Source of the DNA: an uncultured Lachnospiraceae bacterium
GTDB taxonomy: Bacteria; Bacillota; Clostridia; Lachnospirales; Lachnospiraceae
Length of the DNA stretch: 64,000 nucleotides
NCBI GenBank assembly: GCA_905197485.1
Contig: CAJJYZ010000011.1
Span: forward strand, 1 to 64,000
Direction of reading: 5' to 3'
Shown here: piece by piece, positions 8,692 through 17,903 of the stretch
Position numbering within the stretch: position 1 is the stretch's first letter
Layout: every line of letters begins with the position of its first letter
The notes under the pieces: generated by a model
Told to the model about the DNA's origin: nothing
What the model saw: the letters and a program-made list of their open reading frames with translations, nothing else
Databases searched by the model: none
Translations under genes and position numbers: made by a program

Positions 8692-8904
8692 AACTTGTAC
8701 ATATTGGTACTGTACAAGTTCAGAAAAACAATACAATCACAAGATAAGAGGCAAAAAAATAGGTGTTGTTTTTCGAAAAAATCAGAGTTAATATGTATAT
8801 AACGAATCGAGATGAAAGGTAGAAAGTGTACAAAATGCACAAAACTGATAAAAATTAAAAACCTTTCAATCAAAGTACAAACTTGCCGGCATAAAAGTTG
8901 TACT
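8692..8904. promoter_or_regulatory. Cluster of TTGTAC half-sites: candidate AraR operators and chvE promoter
   Basis: This is the main content of the gene-free stretch 8510-8941. TTGTAC or its complement occurs at 8695-8700, 8712-8717, 8828-8833, 8875-8880 and 8898-8903. The first pair sits in a perfect 9-bp inverted repeat (8692-8700/8712-8720); the last pair is the inverted repeat AGTACAA/TTGTACT (8874-8880/8898-8904). A plausible promoter, TTGTTT (8766-8771), 17 bp, TAATAT (8789-8794), lies between them. B. subtilis AraR operators contain TTGTACGTACAA, and the regulator at 12884 is AraR-like. Flanking sites suggest cooperative or looped repression. Confidence 0.65.
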
Positions 8905-8941
8905 GCATCAGTAAATAGTGGAGTAGGAGGATGTTACAACA

Positions 8942-10066
8942 ATGAAAAAGAAAGTATTAGCTGTACTTCTCGCAGCAACCATGGTATTTTCATTTGCAGC
9001 ATGCGGAAGTAAAAAAGATGATGGAAAGAAAGCAACAGCAGGAACAGTAAAGACAGAGGAGAAAGCCGAATCGAACGGAATGACAATCGGCGTATGTATG
9101 CCTACACAGTCTTCAGAACGTTGGATTAACGATGGAAACAATATGCAGGCGCTTCTGGAATCAAAAGGATATGAAGTAAAGAAACAGTTTGCAGAGGATG
9201 ACCCGGCTGAGCAGGTAAAACAGATTGAAAACATGATTGCACAGCAGGTAGATGCGCTTGTTATCGCAGCGGTAGACGGTAACTCACTCGCAGCCGTATG
9301 CGACCAGGCAAAACAGAATGATATCCCGGTTATCGCTTATGACCGTCTCATTACAGACACAGATGCTATCAGCTACTATGCAACATTTGATAACAAAGGT
9401 GTAGGAACAAAGATTGGTGAATACATCAAAGAGAAAAAAGAACTGGATAAAGCAAGAGAAGCAAAAGAATCTTACACAATCGAGTTCTTCAACGGTTCAC
9501 CGGATGACAATAATGCAAAAATGTTACAGGAAGGTATTATGGAAGTCCTTCAGCCATACTTAGACGACGGTACATTGGTATGTAAGACAGGAAGAACATC
9601 TTTTGAAGATACATGTATTTTGAGATGGTCTCAGGAGACAGCTCAGCAGTGGTGTGAAAACTACTTATCATCTGAATATGCAGACGACAAGCTTGACATC
9701 GCATGCTCCGCATTTGACGGATTCTCTTATGGTATCAAAGCAGCATTGACAGGAGCTGGTTATACAGAAGAGGACTGGCCGTTAATTACAGGACAGGATG
9801 CAGAACTTATGGCAGTGAAAAATATTATCTCCGGAACACAGACAATGTCTATTTCCAAAGATACACGTAAACTTGCAGAAGTAGCTTCCACAATGGTTGA
9901 CGCAGTTTGCCAGGGCAAAGAGCCGGAAGTAAATGATACAGAGACATATAACAACGGCAAAATTGTAGTTCCAACATATCAGTGCGAGCCTGTTCCGGTT
10001 GATAAAGATAATTACAAGGAAGTGTTAGTTGACACAGAATACTACACAGAAGACCAGTTAAAATAG
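8942..10066 (+). CDS. chvE: ChvE-type monosaccharide-binding lipoprotein of an ABC importer
   Basis: The protein has 374 residues. It starts with a lipoprotein signal peptide, FSFAAC with the lipid-modified Cys at 21. The mature part follows ChvE closely: MPTQSSERWINDGNNM, VIAYDRLI, SYYATFDN, GSPDDNNA, SGQDAE and a C-terminal EDQLK. ChvE-family proteins bind pentoses and hexoses such as arabinose, xylose and galactose. It is the first gene of an operon with the ATPase and permease. The AraR-like regulator downstream makes L-arabinose the leading candidate ligand (inference). Confidence 0.88.
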   Translation: MKKKVLAVLLAATMVFSFAACGSKKDDGKKATAGTVKTEEKAESNGMTIGVCMPTQSSERWINDGNNMQALLESKGYEVKKQFAEDDPAEQVKQIENMIAQQVDALVIAAVDGNSLAAVCDQAKQNDIPVIAYDRLITDTDAISYYATFDNKGVGTKIGEYIKEKKELDKAREAKESYTIEFFNGSPDDNNAKMLQEGIMEVLQPYLDDGTLVCKTGRTSFEDTCILRWSQETAQQWCENYLSSEYADDKLDIACSAFDGFSYGIKAALTGAGYTEEDWPLITGQDAELMAVKNIISGTQTMSISKDTRKLAEVASTMVDAVCQGKEPEVNDTETYNNGKIVVPTYQCEPVPVDKDNYKEVLVDTEYYTEDQLK

Positions 10067-10084
10067 GGAACATAAGAATGAAAG

Positions 10085-10105
10085 AGGCGGCGGGTTTCGC
10101 CGCCT
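10085..10105 (+). promoter_or_regulatory. Intercistronic hairpin between binding protein and ATPase
   Basis: AGGCGGCG (10085-10092) pairs perfectly with CGCCGCCT (10098-10105), loop of five. It lacks a real T run, so it probably stabilises or partly terminates the binding-protein transcript rather than ending the operon. Confidence 0.7.
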
Positions 10106-10131
10106 TATTTATAGAAAAGGAGAGAGAGCAG

Positions 10132-11685
10132 ATGTCAGATATTATTCTGGAGATGAATCATATTACAAAAGAATTCTCCGGTGTGAAGGCGCTGGATGAT
10201 GTGAATCTGAAAGTGAAACGTGGCGAGATTCATGCTCTTTGCGGAGAAAACGGTGCAGGAAAGTCGACATTGATGAACGTTCTTTCCGGTGTGTATCCGT
10301 ACGGAACATATAAAGGCGATATCGTGTACAATGGCGAAACCTGCCAGTTTCATAAAATCAAAGACAGTGAATCAAAAGGAATTGTTATCATTCATCAGGA
10401 ATTGGCATTAAGCCCATATTTGTCCATTGCAGAGAATGTGTTCATGAGCAATGAGCAGACGAAGATGAAAGGGGTTATCGATTGGAAGACAACCCGTCTG
10501 AAATCAAGGGAAATGCTTTCAAAAGTAGGACTTGAGAATGAAAACGTAGACGCTCCGATTAATTCGCTTGGAGTAGGAAAGCAGCAGCTCGTAGAAATTG
10601 CAAAGGCGCTTGGCAAGAAAGTAGACTTGTTAATTCTGGACGAGCCGACGGCAGCATTAAATGATGAAGAAAGCGCGCAGCTTCTGGAAATCATGTTGAA
10701 CTTAAAGAAACAGGGCGTCACATGTATTATTATTTCGCACAAACTGAACGAGATTAGTTATGTGGCGGATTCTATCACAATTATCCGAGATGGAAAGACG
10801 ATTGAAACGTTACAAAAGGGCGTGGATGAGTTTTCAGAAGAGCGGATTATCAAAGGCATGGTAGGACGTGAGCTTACAAACCGTTATCCGGAACGAACAG
10901 ACTGTCCGATTGGAGACGTCATTTTTGAGGTGAAGGACTGGAACGTATACCATCCGGAAGACGCACACCGGCATGTGATTCAGAACTTAAATATGAAGGT
11001 GCGCGCAGGGGAAGTCGTAGGACTTGCAGGCCTGATGGGAGCCGGACGTACGGAATTTGCCATGAGTATGTTCGGACACTCTTACGGTCAGAAGATTAGC
11101 GGAAAAGTATTCATGCATGGAAAAGAAGTAAGTACGAAAACAGTGCGGGATGCGATTAAAAATAAAATTGCCTATACTTCGGAAGACAGAAAGACCTATG
11201 GTCTTGTGTTAATCGAAGACATTAAAGAGAATATGACAATGGCGGCGATGCGGGAGTACTATTCCAAAAACGGTATTGTAAATAAGAATAAAGAAATTCT
11301 GGATGCAGAAGAATACAGAAAGAGAATTAATGTAAAGACAAATTCCATTCATCAGGAAGTAGGTTCTCTGTCTGGTGGTAACCAGCAGAAAGTCGTTTTA
11401 GCAAAATGGATGATGACGCTTCCGGATGTGTTAATCCTGGATGAGCCGACCCGAGGAATCGATGTCGGAGCAAAATATGAAATCTATTGTGTAATCAATG
11501 AGTTGGCGAAGGCAGGAAAGGCAGTCGTTGTAATCTCTTCCGAAATGCCGGAAATTATCGGTACATGCGACAGAGTCTATGTGCTGAATGAAGGCCATAT
11601 TGCCGGAGAACTGAATCGAGAAGAATTATCTCAGGAGAAAATTATGCAATGTATCATGAAGGATAATAATGGGAAAGGGGAATAA
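10132..11685 (+). CDS. mmsA: Sugar ABC transporter ATPase, MmsA/GguA type
   Basis: A 517-residue tandem ABC ATPase of the RbsA/MglA/GguA class. The first half has Walker A GENGAGKST and Walker B LLILDEPTAAL with a variant signature (LGVGKQQLVEI). The second half has a degenerate Walker A (GLMGAGRTE), signature LSGGNQQKVVLAKW and Walker B VLILDEPTRGID, the usual asymmetry of this class. The ATG at 10132 follows AAAGGAGAGAGAG. It powers the ChvE-type importer and lies four bases before the permease gene. Confidence 0.9.
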   Translation: MSDIILEMNHITKEFSGVKALDDVNLKVKRGEIHALCGENGAGKSTLMNVLSGVYPYGTYKGDIVYNGETCQFHKIKDSESKGIVIIHQELALSPYLSIAENVFMSNEQTKMKGVIDWKTTRLKSREMLSKVGLENENVDAPINSLGVGKQQLVEIAKALGKKVDLLILDEPTAALNDEESAQLLEIMLNLKKQGVTCIIISHKLNEISYVADSITIIRDGKTIETLQKGVDEFSEERIIKGMVGRELTNRYPERTDCPIGDVIFEVKDWNVYHPEDAHRHVIQNLNMKVRAGEVVGLAGLMGAGRTEFAMSMFGHSYGQKISGKVFMHGKEVSTKTVRDAIKNKIAYTSEDRKTYGLVLIEDIKENMTMAAMREYYSKNGIVNKNKEILDAEEYRKRINVKTNSIHQEVGSLSGGNQQKVVLAKWMMTLPDVLILDEPTRGIDVGAKYEIYCVINELAKAGKAVVVISSEMPEIIGTCDRVYVLNEGHIAGELNREELSQEKIMQCIMKDNNGKGE

Positions 11686-11688
11686 ACA

Positions 11689-12858
11689 ATGGAAAAGAAG
11701 AAAACGGTAAATATAGACTTGAAGCAGTATATGATGTTGATTGCTCTTGTTGTTATTTTTGCTTTATTTTATGTACTATCAGACGGGAAAAATGCCAGCC
11801 CGACGAATATCAATAACTTAATTATGCAGAACGGGTATGTCGTTATCCTTGCAACAGGTATGCTCCTCTGTGTACTGACAGGTAACGTTGACCTTGGCGT
11901 AGGTTCTGTCGTTGCTTTATCAGGTGCAACAGCGGGTATCATTATGATTGATTATCAGATGTCTCCTGTGATTGCTGTTCTGGCAGCTTTGGCAGTCGGC
12001 TTGATTGCAGGTGTATTCGCAGGATTCTTCATTGCCTTCTTAAATATTCCGCCATTTGTCGTAACGCTTGCTACGATGTTGATGGGACGTGGACTTACGT
12101 ATACTATCCTGGATGCGCAGACAAAAGGCCCTTTTGAAGATACATATTCAAAAATCGGAGGAGGATTCCTCCCAACAGTGCAGATTGATTTTGCAGGGGG
12201 AAAACTAGACCTTGTATGTATTGCAGTCGCAGTCGTTGTAACTATCCTTTTGATTTTATCGGAATTGAAAACAATCAAAACAAACAATAAATACGGATTC
12301 CCAAATATCACAACATGGCAGCTTGTTGAAAAAGATGCGATTATCATTGCTCTTGTGTGGTTCTTCTTCTACAAACTTGCATGTCATCATGGAATCCCGG
12401 TACAGCTCGTTATCATGGCTGTCATTGTTGGTATCTATCACTTTATTACAAGCAAGACCGTTGCAGGACGTCAGGTATATGCGCTTGGTGGAAATGCGAA
12501 GGCAGCGCGTCTGTCCGGTATCAACACAAAGAAAGTGTTCTTCTGGGTATACACAAATATGGGTGTTCTTGCCGCTGTAGCAGGTATCGTATTATCTGCC
12601 CGTAACGCTTCAGCGACACCAAAAGCAGGCGACGGTTACGAGCTTGACGCGATTGGTTCATGTTACATTGGCGGTGCAGCCGCAGCCGGTGGCGTAGGTA
12701 CAATTATCGGAGCGGTTGTCGGAGCTTTCGTTATGGGTATCTTAAATAATGGTATGTCACTTGTTGGTATGTCAACAGACTTCCAGAAAGTAGTCAAAGG
12801 TATTGTACTGTTAGGAGCCGTTACATTTGACGTACTTTCAAGCAGAAAGAAAAACTAG
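11689..12858 (+). CDS. mmsB: Sugar ABC transporter permease, MmsB/GguB type
   Basis: 389 residues, about ten TM helices, of the RbsC/XylH/GguB permease family. Recognisable parts are GVGSVVALSGATAG near residue 65, NIPPFVVTLATMLMGRGL, VAGRQVYALGGNAKAARLSGI and the GSCYIGGAAAAGGVGTIIGA region near the C terminus. It forms the membrane channel for the chvE-mmsA importer. A ribosome site (GGGGAA) lies inside the end of the ATPase gene, indicating coupling. Confidence 0.9.
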   Translation: MEKKKTVNIDLKQYMMLIALVVIFALFYVLSDGKNASPTNINNLIMQNGYVVILATGMLLCVLTGNVDLGVGSVVALSGATAGIIMIDYQMSPVIAVLAALAVGLIAGVFAGFFIAFLNIPPFVVTLATMLMGRGLTYTILDAQTKGPFEDTYSKIGGGFLPTVQIDFAGGKLDLVCIAVAVVVTILLILSELKTIKTNNKYGFPNITTWQLVEKDAIIIALVWFFFYKLACHHGIPVQLVIMAVIVGIYHFITSKTVAGRQVYALGGNAKAARLSGINTKKVFFWVYTNMGVLAAVAGIVLSARNASATPKAGDGYELDAIGSCYIGGAAAAGGVGTIIGAVVGAFVMGILNNGMSLVGMSTDFQKVVKGIVLLGAVTFDVLSSRKKN

Positions 12859-12883
12859 TCTGAAGTAGGGACGGAGGCATTTG

Positions 12884-13978
12884 ATGGAAAAGAATATACT
12901 CAAATATCAGAAAATTGTGGATAGCATTTATTCCGACATCAAAGGCCGGAAATTAAAAGACGGCGATAAACTGGATTCCGAACATGAGATTGGCGAAAAA
13001 TTCAGTGTCAGCAGACAGACCGTACGTCATGCATTGGCGGTATTAGAAAAGGACGGCATTCTGGATAAACGTCAGGGAAGCGGGAACTATGTGGTAGTGC
13101 CGAAAGAAATGAAACTTCTGAATACGGGAACTTCTAAGACCATCACGATTGTGAGTACATATTTGAACAATTATATTTTTCCGCGGATTATCTCGGAGAT
13201 AGAAAGCGTACTTGGAAAAAACGGCTATGCGCTTCGGATTGTATTTACTCACAATCGGTCAGATGGGGAACGCGCCATTTTGGAAAGGCTTCTCAAGGAA
13301 GAAGACATGGCGGGCATTATCATTGAGCCGACGAAGAGCGCGATTCCGAATCTGAATCAGGACTTGTATGAGAAGCTTTTGAAAAAAAATATTCCAATGC
13401 TGTTTTTTCATAGTTACTATGAAAACCTTCCGATTCCACACGTATCGATGAATGATGTCAAAGCAGGAAAGATAGCCACAGACTATCTGCTTGAGCGGGG
13501 ACATAAGAATATCGCAGGCATCTTTAAAATGGATGACGGACAGGGCCCGCGCCGTTATCGAGGATATGCGGAGGCGCTTCTGAAACATAAGATTCATTTA
13601 CGGGATGAGCAGGTCGTATGGATAGACAGCGAGGAACAAAAAAACTTACCTCTGAGTGCAGAACGGATTATGGACAGGTTAAGGGGATGTTCTGCCTGCG
13701 TCTGCTATAATGATGAGGTCGCATATAGTCTGATTCAGCTTCTGATGGAGCGTGGGATTCGGGTGCCGGAGGATATGTCGGTGATTAGCATTGACAATTC
13801 GGATTTATGCGTGCTTTCTCCGGTTCAGCTCACTTCGGTAAAACACCCGATGGAGCAGCTTGGACAGAAGGTTGCAGAGCAGTTTTTACAGATGCTCGAT
13901 ACTTCGAATCCGGATGTAACGTATGAATTTCAACCGGAGATAGTGGTTCGTGATTCTGTATGCCGTCATGACTCATGA
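12884..13978 (+). CDS. araR: AraR-like GntR/LacI hybrid repressor
   Basis: The protein has 364 residues. An N-terminal GntR winged helix (about 5-70, with FSVSRQTVRHALAVLEKDGI) is fused to a LacI-type sugar-binding domain. The C-terminal part tracks B. subtilis AraR, including GIFKMDDGQGPRRYRGY, CYNDEVAY, VPEDMSVISIDNSD and LTSVKHPMEQLG. ATG 12884 is preferred over TTG 12881 because ACGGAGG (12871-12877) then has normal spacing. It directly follows the sugar importer, whose upstream region has five TTGTAC half-sites. L-arabinose is the expected effector, by homology only. Confidence 0.82.
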   Translation: MEKNILKYQKIVDSIYSDIKGRKLKDGDKLDSEHEIGEKFSVSRQTVRHALAVLEKDGILDKRQGSGNYVVVPKEMKLLNTGTSKTITIVSTYLNNYIFPRIISEIESVLGKNGYALRIVFTHNRSDGERAILERLLKEEDMAGIIIEPTKSAIPNLNQDLYEKLLKKNIPMLFFHSYYENLPIPHVSMNDVKAGKIATDYLLERGHKNIAGIFKMDDGQGPRRYRGYAEALLKHKIHLRDEQVVWIDSEEQKNLPLSAERIMDRLRGCSACVCYNDEVAYSLIQLLMERGIRVPEDMSVISIDNSDLCVLSPVQLTSVKHPMEQLGQKVAEQFLQMLDTSNPDVTYEFQPEIVVRDSVCRHDS

Positions 13979-14094
13979 GTAAATCTTTATGAAAATTGAA
14001 GAATGTTTTCCTTCTTGAAAACGCCTCTTTGATATGCTAGACTATAGGCTGATATAGTATCAGAACTATAAATGATGTGACCCGGAGGGGTGAA

Positions 14095-15489
14095 ATGAGA
14101 AAAGGAATACGTTGGATTGCGTCTGTCCTTGCAGGCGCAATTTTTATGTCAAATTTTGGGATAGCCACATATGCGGCGGAGCCGGTAACGTATTTGGCGG
14201 AAGATGGAATTGAAAAACAGAAACAAGATGGAACCGAGAAGACGGAAGAAGAGCTGAAGGCGGAGATTCTCGAGAAAGCAAGAGAACTTCCGATTGAGAC
14301 GAATCAAGTGAAGGGATGGCCGAAAGGACCGGAAATCTGCGGGGAAGCCGGTGTTGTCATGGATATGGAAAACGGGGCAATCCTATATGGGAAATCCATG
14401 GATAAGAAATATTATCCGGCGAGTATCACGAAGATTATGACGGCGCTTCTTGCGCTGGAGAATAGCCAGATGACGGATACAGTTACGTTTTCGGAGGAAA
14501 GTCTTGAGTGTCAGCACGACGGATATGCACATATCGCCATGAAGAGTGGAGAACAGATTACGATGCAGGATGCCCTGTATGCGATGATGCTTGCCTCTGC
14601 AAATGAGGTGGCGTATGCGATTGGAGAGACCGTCGGAGGAACTTACGAGAATTTCGTGGATATGATGAACGAACGGGCGAAGGAGCTTGGATGCGAGAAT
14701 ACAAATTTTGTAAATACAAATGGTATTTTTGACGAGAATCATTATGTTTCCGCGAAAGATATGGCATTGATAGCGAAGGAAGCATTTTCGAATGAGGAAC
14801 TTCTGAAGATTATGCAGACTTTAGAATACACGATTCAGCCAACCAATATGGAAAGTGAAACGAGAACATTCCAGCAAAAACATAAGATGCTGCTTCAAGG
14901 AAAGTATTATGATTCCCGATGTATCGGAGGAAAGACCGGGTATACGGACTTATCTTATAATACATTGGTGACCGCTCTGGAGGAAGACGGAAGGCGAATC
15001 GTGGTGGTTATTCTTGGCTCACGAGACGAGACGTATGAGAATACAAAGGCATTGGCAGACTATGCGTTTCAGAAATTCCGGCAGATTCCGATTGCGGAGC
15101 ATGAGACTTCAAAGAGAATTAGTAATATTCCGGAAGATGCAACGGTGACAATTCCAAAAGATGTGGAATTTGATGATTTGAAATATCGGACGAAAACAGA
15201 CGGAGAGCTCCGCTATTTTTATAAAGACGAGTTGGTTGGAATGACAACCGCAACGATTCAGACGGAACAGAAGATTGAAAAGACGGAGAAGAAAAAAGAA
15301 CAGAAAGAAGAAAAGGAAGAAAGTAAGAAAAACCTGTGGATAACCATAGGCATCGTGGCGGCGATTCTGATTCTGCTTGCGATTTTCCTGGAGATTCTTG
15401 TCATTCGAAGACGAAAAGCGAAGATTCGACGCAGGAAAGAACAGCAGAGAAGGCGGCAGAGGATGGAAGAGAGAAAATGGCGGGAATAG
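14095..15489 (+). CDS. dacF: D-alanyl-D-alanine carboxypeptidase (DacF/PBP5-like)
   Basis: The protein has 464 residues. An N-terminal signal peptide ends near TYAAE. The serine-peptidase S11 motifs are intact: SITK at 110-113 (nucleophile Ser110), SAN at 168-170, KTG at 280-282. A C-terminal TM helix (LWITIGIVAAILILLAIFL) and a basic tail anchor it, replacing the amphipathic helix of other PBP5 proteins. It trims peptidoglycan stem peptides outside the membrane. ATG 14095 follows CGGAGGGGTGAA. A weak promoter, TTGAAA (14015) with TAGACT 17 bp on, lies upstream. The DacF name is by analogy. Confidence 0.88.
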   Translation: MRKGIRWIASVLAGAIFMSNFGIATYAAEPVTYLAEDGIEKQKQDGTEKTEEELKAEILEKARELPIETNQVKGWPKGPEICGEAGVVMDMENGAILYGKSMDKKYYPASITKIMTALLALENSQMTDTVTFSEESLECQHDGYAHIAMKSGEQITMQDALYAMMLASANEVAYAIGETVGGTYENFVDMMNERAKELGCENTNFVNTNGIFDENHYVSAKDMALIAKEAFSNEELLKIMQTLEYTIQPTNMESETRTFQQKHKMLLQGKYYDSRCIGGKTGYTDLSYNTLVTALEEDGRRIVVVILGSRDETYENTKALADYAFQKFRQIPIAEHETSKRISNIPEDATVTIPKDVEFDDLKYRTKTDGELRYFYKDELVGMTTATIQTEQKIEKTEKKKEQKEEKEESKKNLWITIGIVAAILILLAIFLEILVIRRRKAKIRRRKEQQRRRQRMEERKWRE

Positions 15490-15516
15490 TTCGCCGGACA
15501 ATGGAATAGAAGTGTG

Positions 15517-15569
15517 AAAAGGAGTACCTTACAATAACGACACAATCGTTTGATGAAGGTACTCCTTTT
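15517..15569. terminator. Bidirectional terminator between dacF and the CDF gene
   Basis: A perfect 14-bp stem: AAAAGGAGTACCTT (15517-15530) pairs with AAGGTACTCCTTTT (15556-15569). The arms supply T runs on both strands, fitting the convergent genes. Confidence 0.9.
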
Positions 15570-15578
15570 TGGCTAAAG

Positions 15579-16769
15579 TTAAGATTCGCTCTCAGTATTT
15601 GAAACAAAGCTGTGTTCTACGGTAATGACAAATTCATAGCGGGCGTCGTGCTCTTTTAATCTCTTACAAAGCGTGTCTTTTACCGCTGTCTGTTGTTCTG
15701 CATTGTAATCACGAGGGACAACGAGGTCGAAAATCAAGTTGATTTGTTTCTTGCCAACGACAACCCGGAAGTCATGAATGCTGCAGGAACTGTCAATTTC
15801 TGCAATTAGTGTATGCGCCAGATTTCGGATATTCACGACATGCTCATCCTCGACTTCAATCGGGTCCATATGTACGACAAGAAAGATTCCGAGATTTTCC
15901 ATCGCATCCCGTTCAATTTTATCGATAACTTCATGTGATTCTTCAATATTGGATGTGTTCGGAACCTCGGCATGAATAGATGCCATGCTTCGGTTTGGGC
16001 CGTAATTGTGGACGATTAAATCGTGGGAACCGACTACGCCGTCATAGCTTTCTACAAACTGTTTGATTTTTAAATATTCTTCCGGGTCTGTCGCTTCGCC
16101 AAGAAGCGGTTCCAACGTATCTTTGGCAATACCGACACCCGCCCACATGACGACGAGCGCGACGCCGATGCCGACGATTCCATCAATATTAATTCCTGTA
16201 AACCGGAAGAACAATAAGGATAGAATGGTTGCGGATGTTGTCAGCACATCTCCCATCGAATCGGTAAACACAGCCATCATAACTTTGGAATCAATCTTTC
16301 TTCCTAATTTTCTGTTAAACAGTCCGAGCCATAGCTTGACTCCGATAGAAAGGATGAGAATCAAGACGGAAACCATCTGGAAATTCAGAACTTCCGGTGA
16401 TTGAATCTTGCCGATTGAATCTTTCAAAAATGTAAATCCGACTTCTAATACGAGAAAAGATACGACAAGCGCGGAAATATATTCCATACGACCATGTCCG
16501 AAAGGATGTTTTTCGTCTGCCGGTTTACTCGCAATCTTGACTCCGACGAAGCTAATCATAGAGGAGCCTGCATCTGATAAGTTATTAAAAGCGTCTGCCA
16601 TAACGGAGACACTGTGTACCAGAAGACCGACTGCAAACTTCACAATAAATAAAAATACATTACAAAAGATGCCTACAATACTCGCAAGAACACCATATGC
16701 GGTGCGGACAGACACCTTCTCGGTATGTTCATAATCTTTGATAAAATGTCTTACTAAAAATTCTGTCAT
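15579..16769 (-). CDS. Cation diffusion facilitator (CDF) metal exporter
   Basis: The protein has 396 residues with about six TM helices and a longer than usual cytoplasmic C-terminal domain. Family marks include SVSVMADAFNNLSDAGSS (Asp metal ligands of TM2), KPADEKHPFGHGRMEY and a matching TM5 region (FTDSMGDVLTTSATI). The C-terminal cytoplasmic part keeps His/Asp/Glu-rich stretches (HDLIVHNYGPNRSMASIHAE). It should export divalent metals such as Zn, Fe or Mn. Specificity cannot be read from sequence. The start follows AGAAAGGAAA. Confidence 0.88.
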   Translation of the reverse strand: MTEFLVRHFIKDYEHTEKVSVRTAYGVLASIVGIFCNVFLFIVKFAVGLLVHSVSVMADAFNNLSDAGSSMISFVGVKIASKPADEKHPFGHGRMEYISALVVSFLVLEVGFTFLKDSIGKIQSPEVLNFQMVSVLILILSIGVKLWLGLFNRKLGRKIDSKVMMAVFTDSMGDVLTTSATILSLLFFRFTGINIDGIVGIGVALVVMWAGVGIAKDTLEPLLGEATDPEEYLKIKQFVESYDGVVGSHDLIVHNYGPNRSMASIHAEVPNTSNIEESHEVIDKIERDAMENLGIFLVVHMDPIEVEDEHVVNIRNLAHTLIAEIDSSCSIHDFRVVVGKKQINLIFDLVVPRDYNAEQQTAVKDTLCKRLKEHDARYEFVITVEHSFVSNTESES

Positions 16770-16784
16770 AATATTTCCTTTCTG

Positions 16785-17672
16785 CTATTTGTGTTTCATA
16801 TTGTTGCGATATTCCAATGCGGTGCTTCCTGTGTACTTTCGGAATTGCTTTGCAAAGTAAGCCGCGTCGGAATAGCCTACGTTTTGTCCAATCATATTTG
16901 CGTGAAGAGTGGTTTCTCTTAATAATTTTTTCGCTTCTTCCATTCGGATTTGTGAAAGAAGCTGAAGAGGAGTCAGCCCGTATTTTTTCTTGACACATCT
17001 TGAAATATATGCGGGGTGAAAAGAAAATTGCTGTGAAAGCTCCGTAAGACTAAATGGTTTCTGATAGTTTAAAAGCAGATAGTCATATATCTCCTCCGCC
17101 AGGCTTTTTTCATTTTGAGGGCTGTTGCAGCCGGAGATAATGGCGAGTATATTCATGAATAAAATCTGATACTCTATCTGCGAAGCAACCGAAGGAAAGA
17201 ACAACTTCTGTTGGTTATAACGGTCGATTTTCACCAACGAGATTTGTTCCATGCAGGAGTCCAGCTTTTCCTTGCCATTTTTCGGAATTTCCCCAAATTG
17301 AGGAATGGAGATGGTAAACGGTTCTTTCTGATAATATTTGTTTTTGTTCATTTTTTTTGTCAGGCTGATTGATGGAGCCTCGGATAAAGAAAACACGCCT
17401 TCTGTGGAAAAGTGAATCCATGAAAATACGGTATCTTCTTCACAATGACGATATCCCATATGAATATGTTCGGGCAGAAGAATCAGAAAATTACCCTCGT
17501 GAACAGCAAATTGTCTCGTATCCTCTTCCATATAAAGGGTTCCTTTTTTGACATAAATTAAATCAAACGTATTATGGATGGAACGACGTTCGTGTCTATC
17601 GCCTTTTCGAAAAATAGAAACACCACCGACAATCAAATGCGGCATGGGCGGACACGTAAAATTGATATACAT
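16785..17672 (-). CDS. AraC-family transcriptional regulator
   Basis: The protein has 295 residues. The N-terminal cupin-like ligand domain (about 20-110, with EGNFLILLPEHIHMGYRH) is followed by the C-terminal double helix-turn-helix (about 190-290), seen in LTELSQQFSFHPAYISRCVK and GYSDAAYFAKQFRKYTG. It is divergent from the GH127 gene at 17904, which has a TATAAT at 17853-17858 but no good -35, a pattern expected for an AraC-activated promoter. It likely senses a sugar. It is separated from the CDF gene by only 15 bp. Confidence 0.87.
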   Translation of the reverse strand: MYINFTCPPMPHLIVGGVSIFRKGDRHERRSIHNTFDLIYVKKGTLYMEEDTRQFAVHEGNFLILLPEHIHMGYRHCEEDTVFSWIHFSTEGVFSLSEAPSISLTKKMNKNKYYQKEPFTISIPQFGEIPKNGKEKLDSCMEQISLVKIDRYNQQKLFFPSVASQIEYQILFMNILAIISGCNSPQNEKSLAEEIYDYLLLNYQKPFSLTELSQQFSFHPAYISRCVKKKYGLTPLQLLSQIRMEEAKKLLRETTLHANMIGQNVGYSDAAYFAKQFRKYTGSTALEYRNNMKHK

Positions 17673-17903
17673 AATGACGGCAAATCCTTTCTAATAGAAA
17701 CTTAAAATTGGATAATATGATGATATTCATTGTATGATATTACTATAATTTCCAAAAATATACAAGATTATATTAATTTTATTATATAAATATGGTTCGA
17801 AATATTATATAAAATGTGGGTATTTTCCATTTTATCGTTGAAAATGTCATATTATAATGCAGTTAAGAAAATCCGGATGATAAAATGTTAGGAGGAACGA
17901 AGA

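Noticed and set aside
17673..17903. AraR-type operator before the GH127 gene
   Set aside because: No TTGTAC half-site pair was found there; the divergent AraC regulator is the more likely controller.
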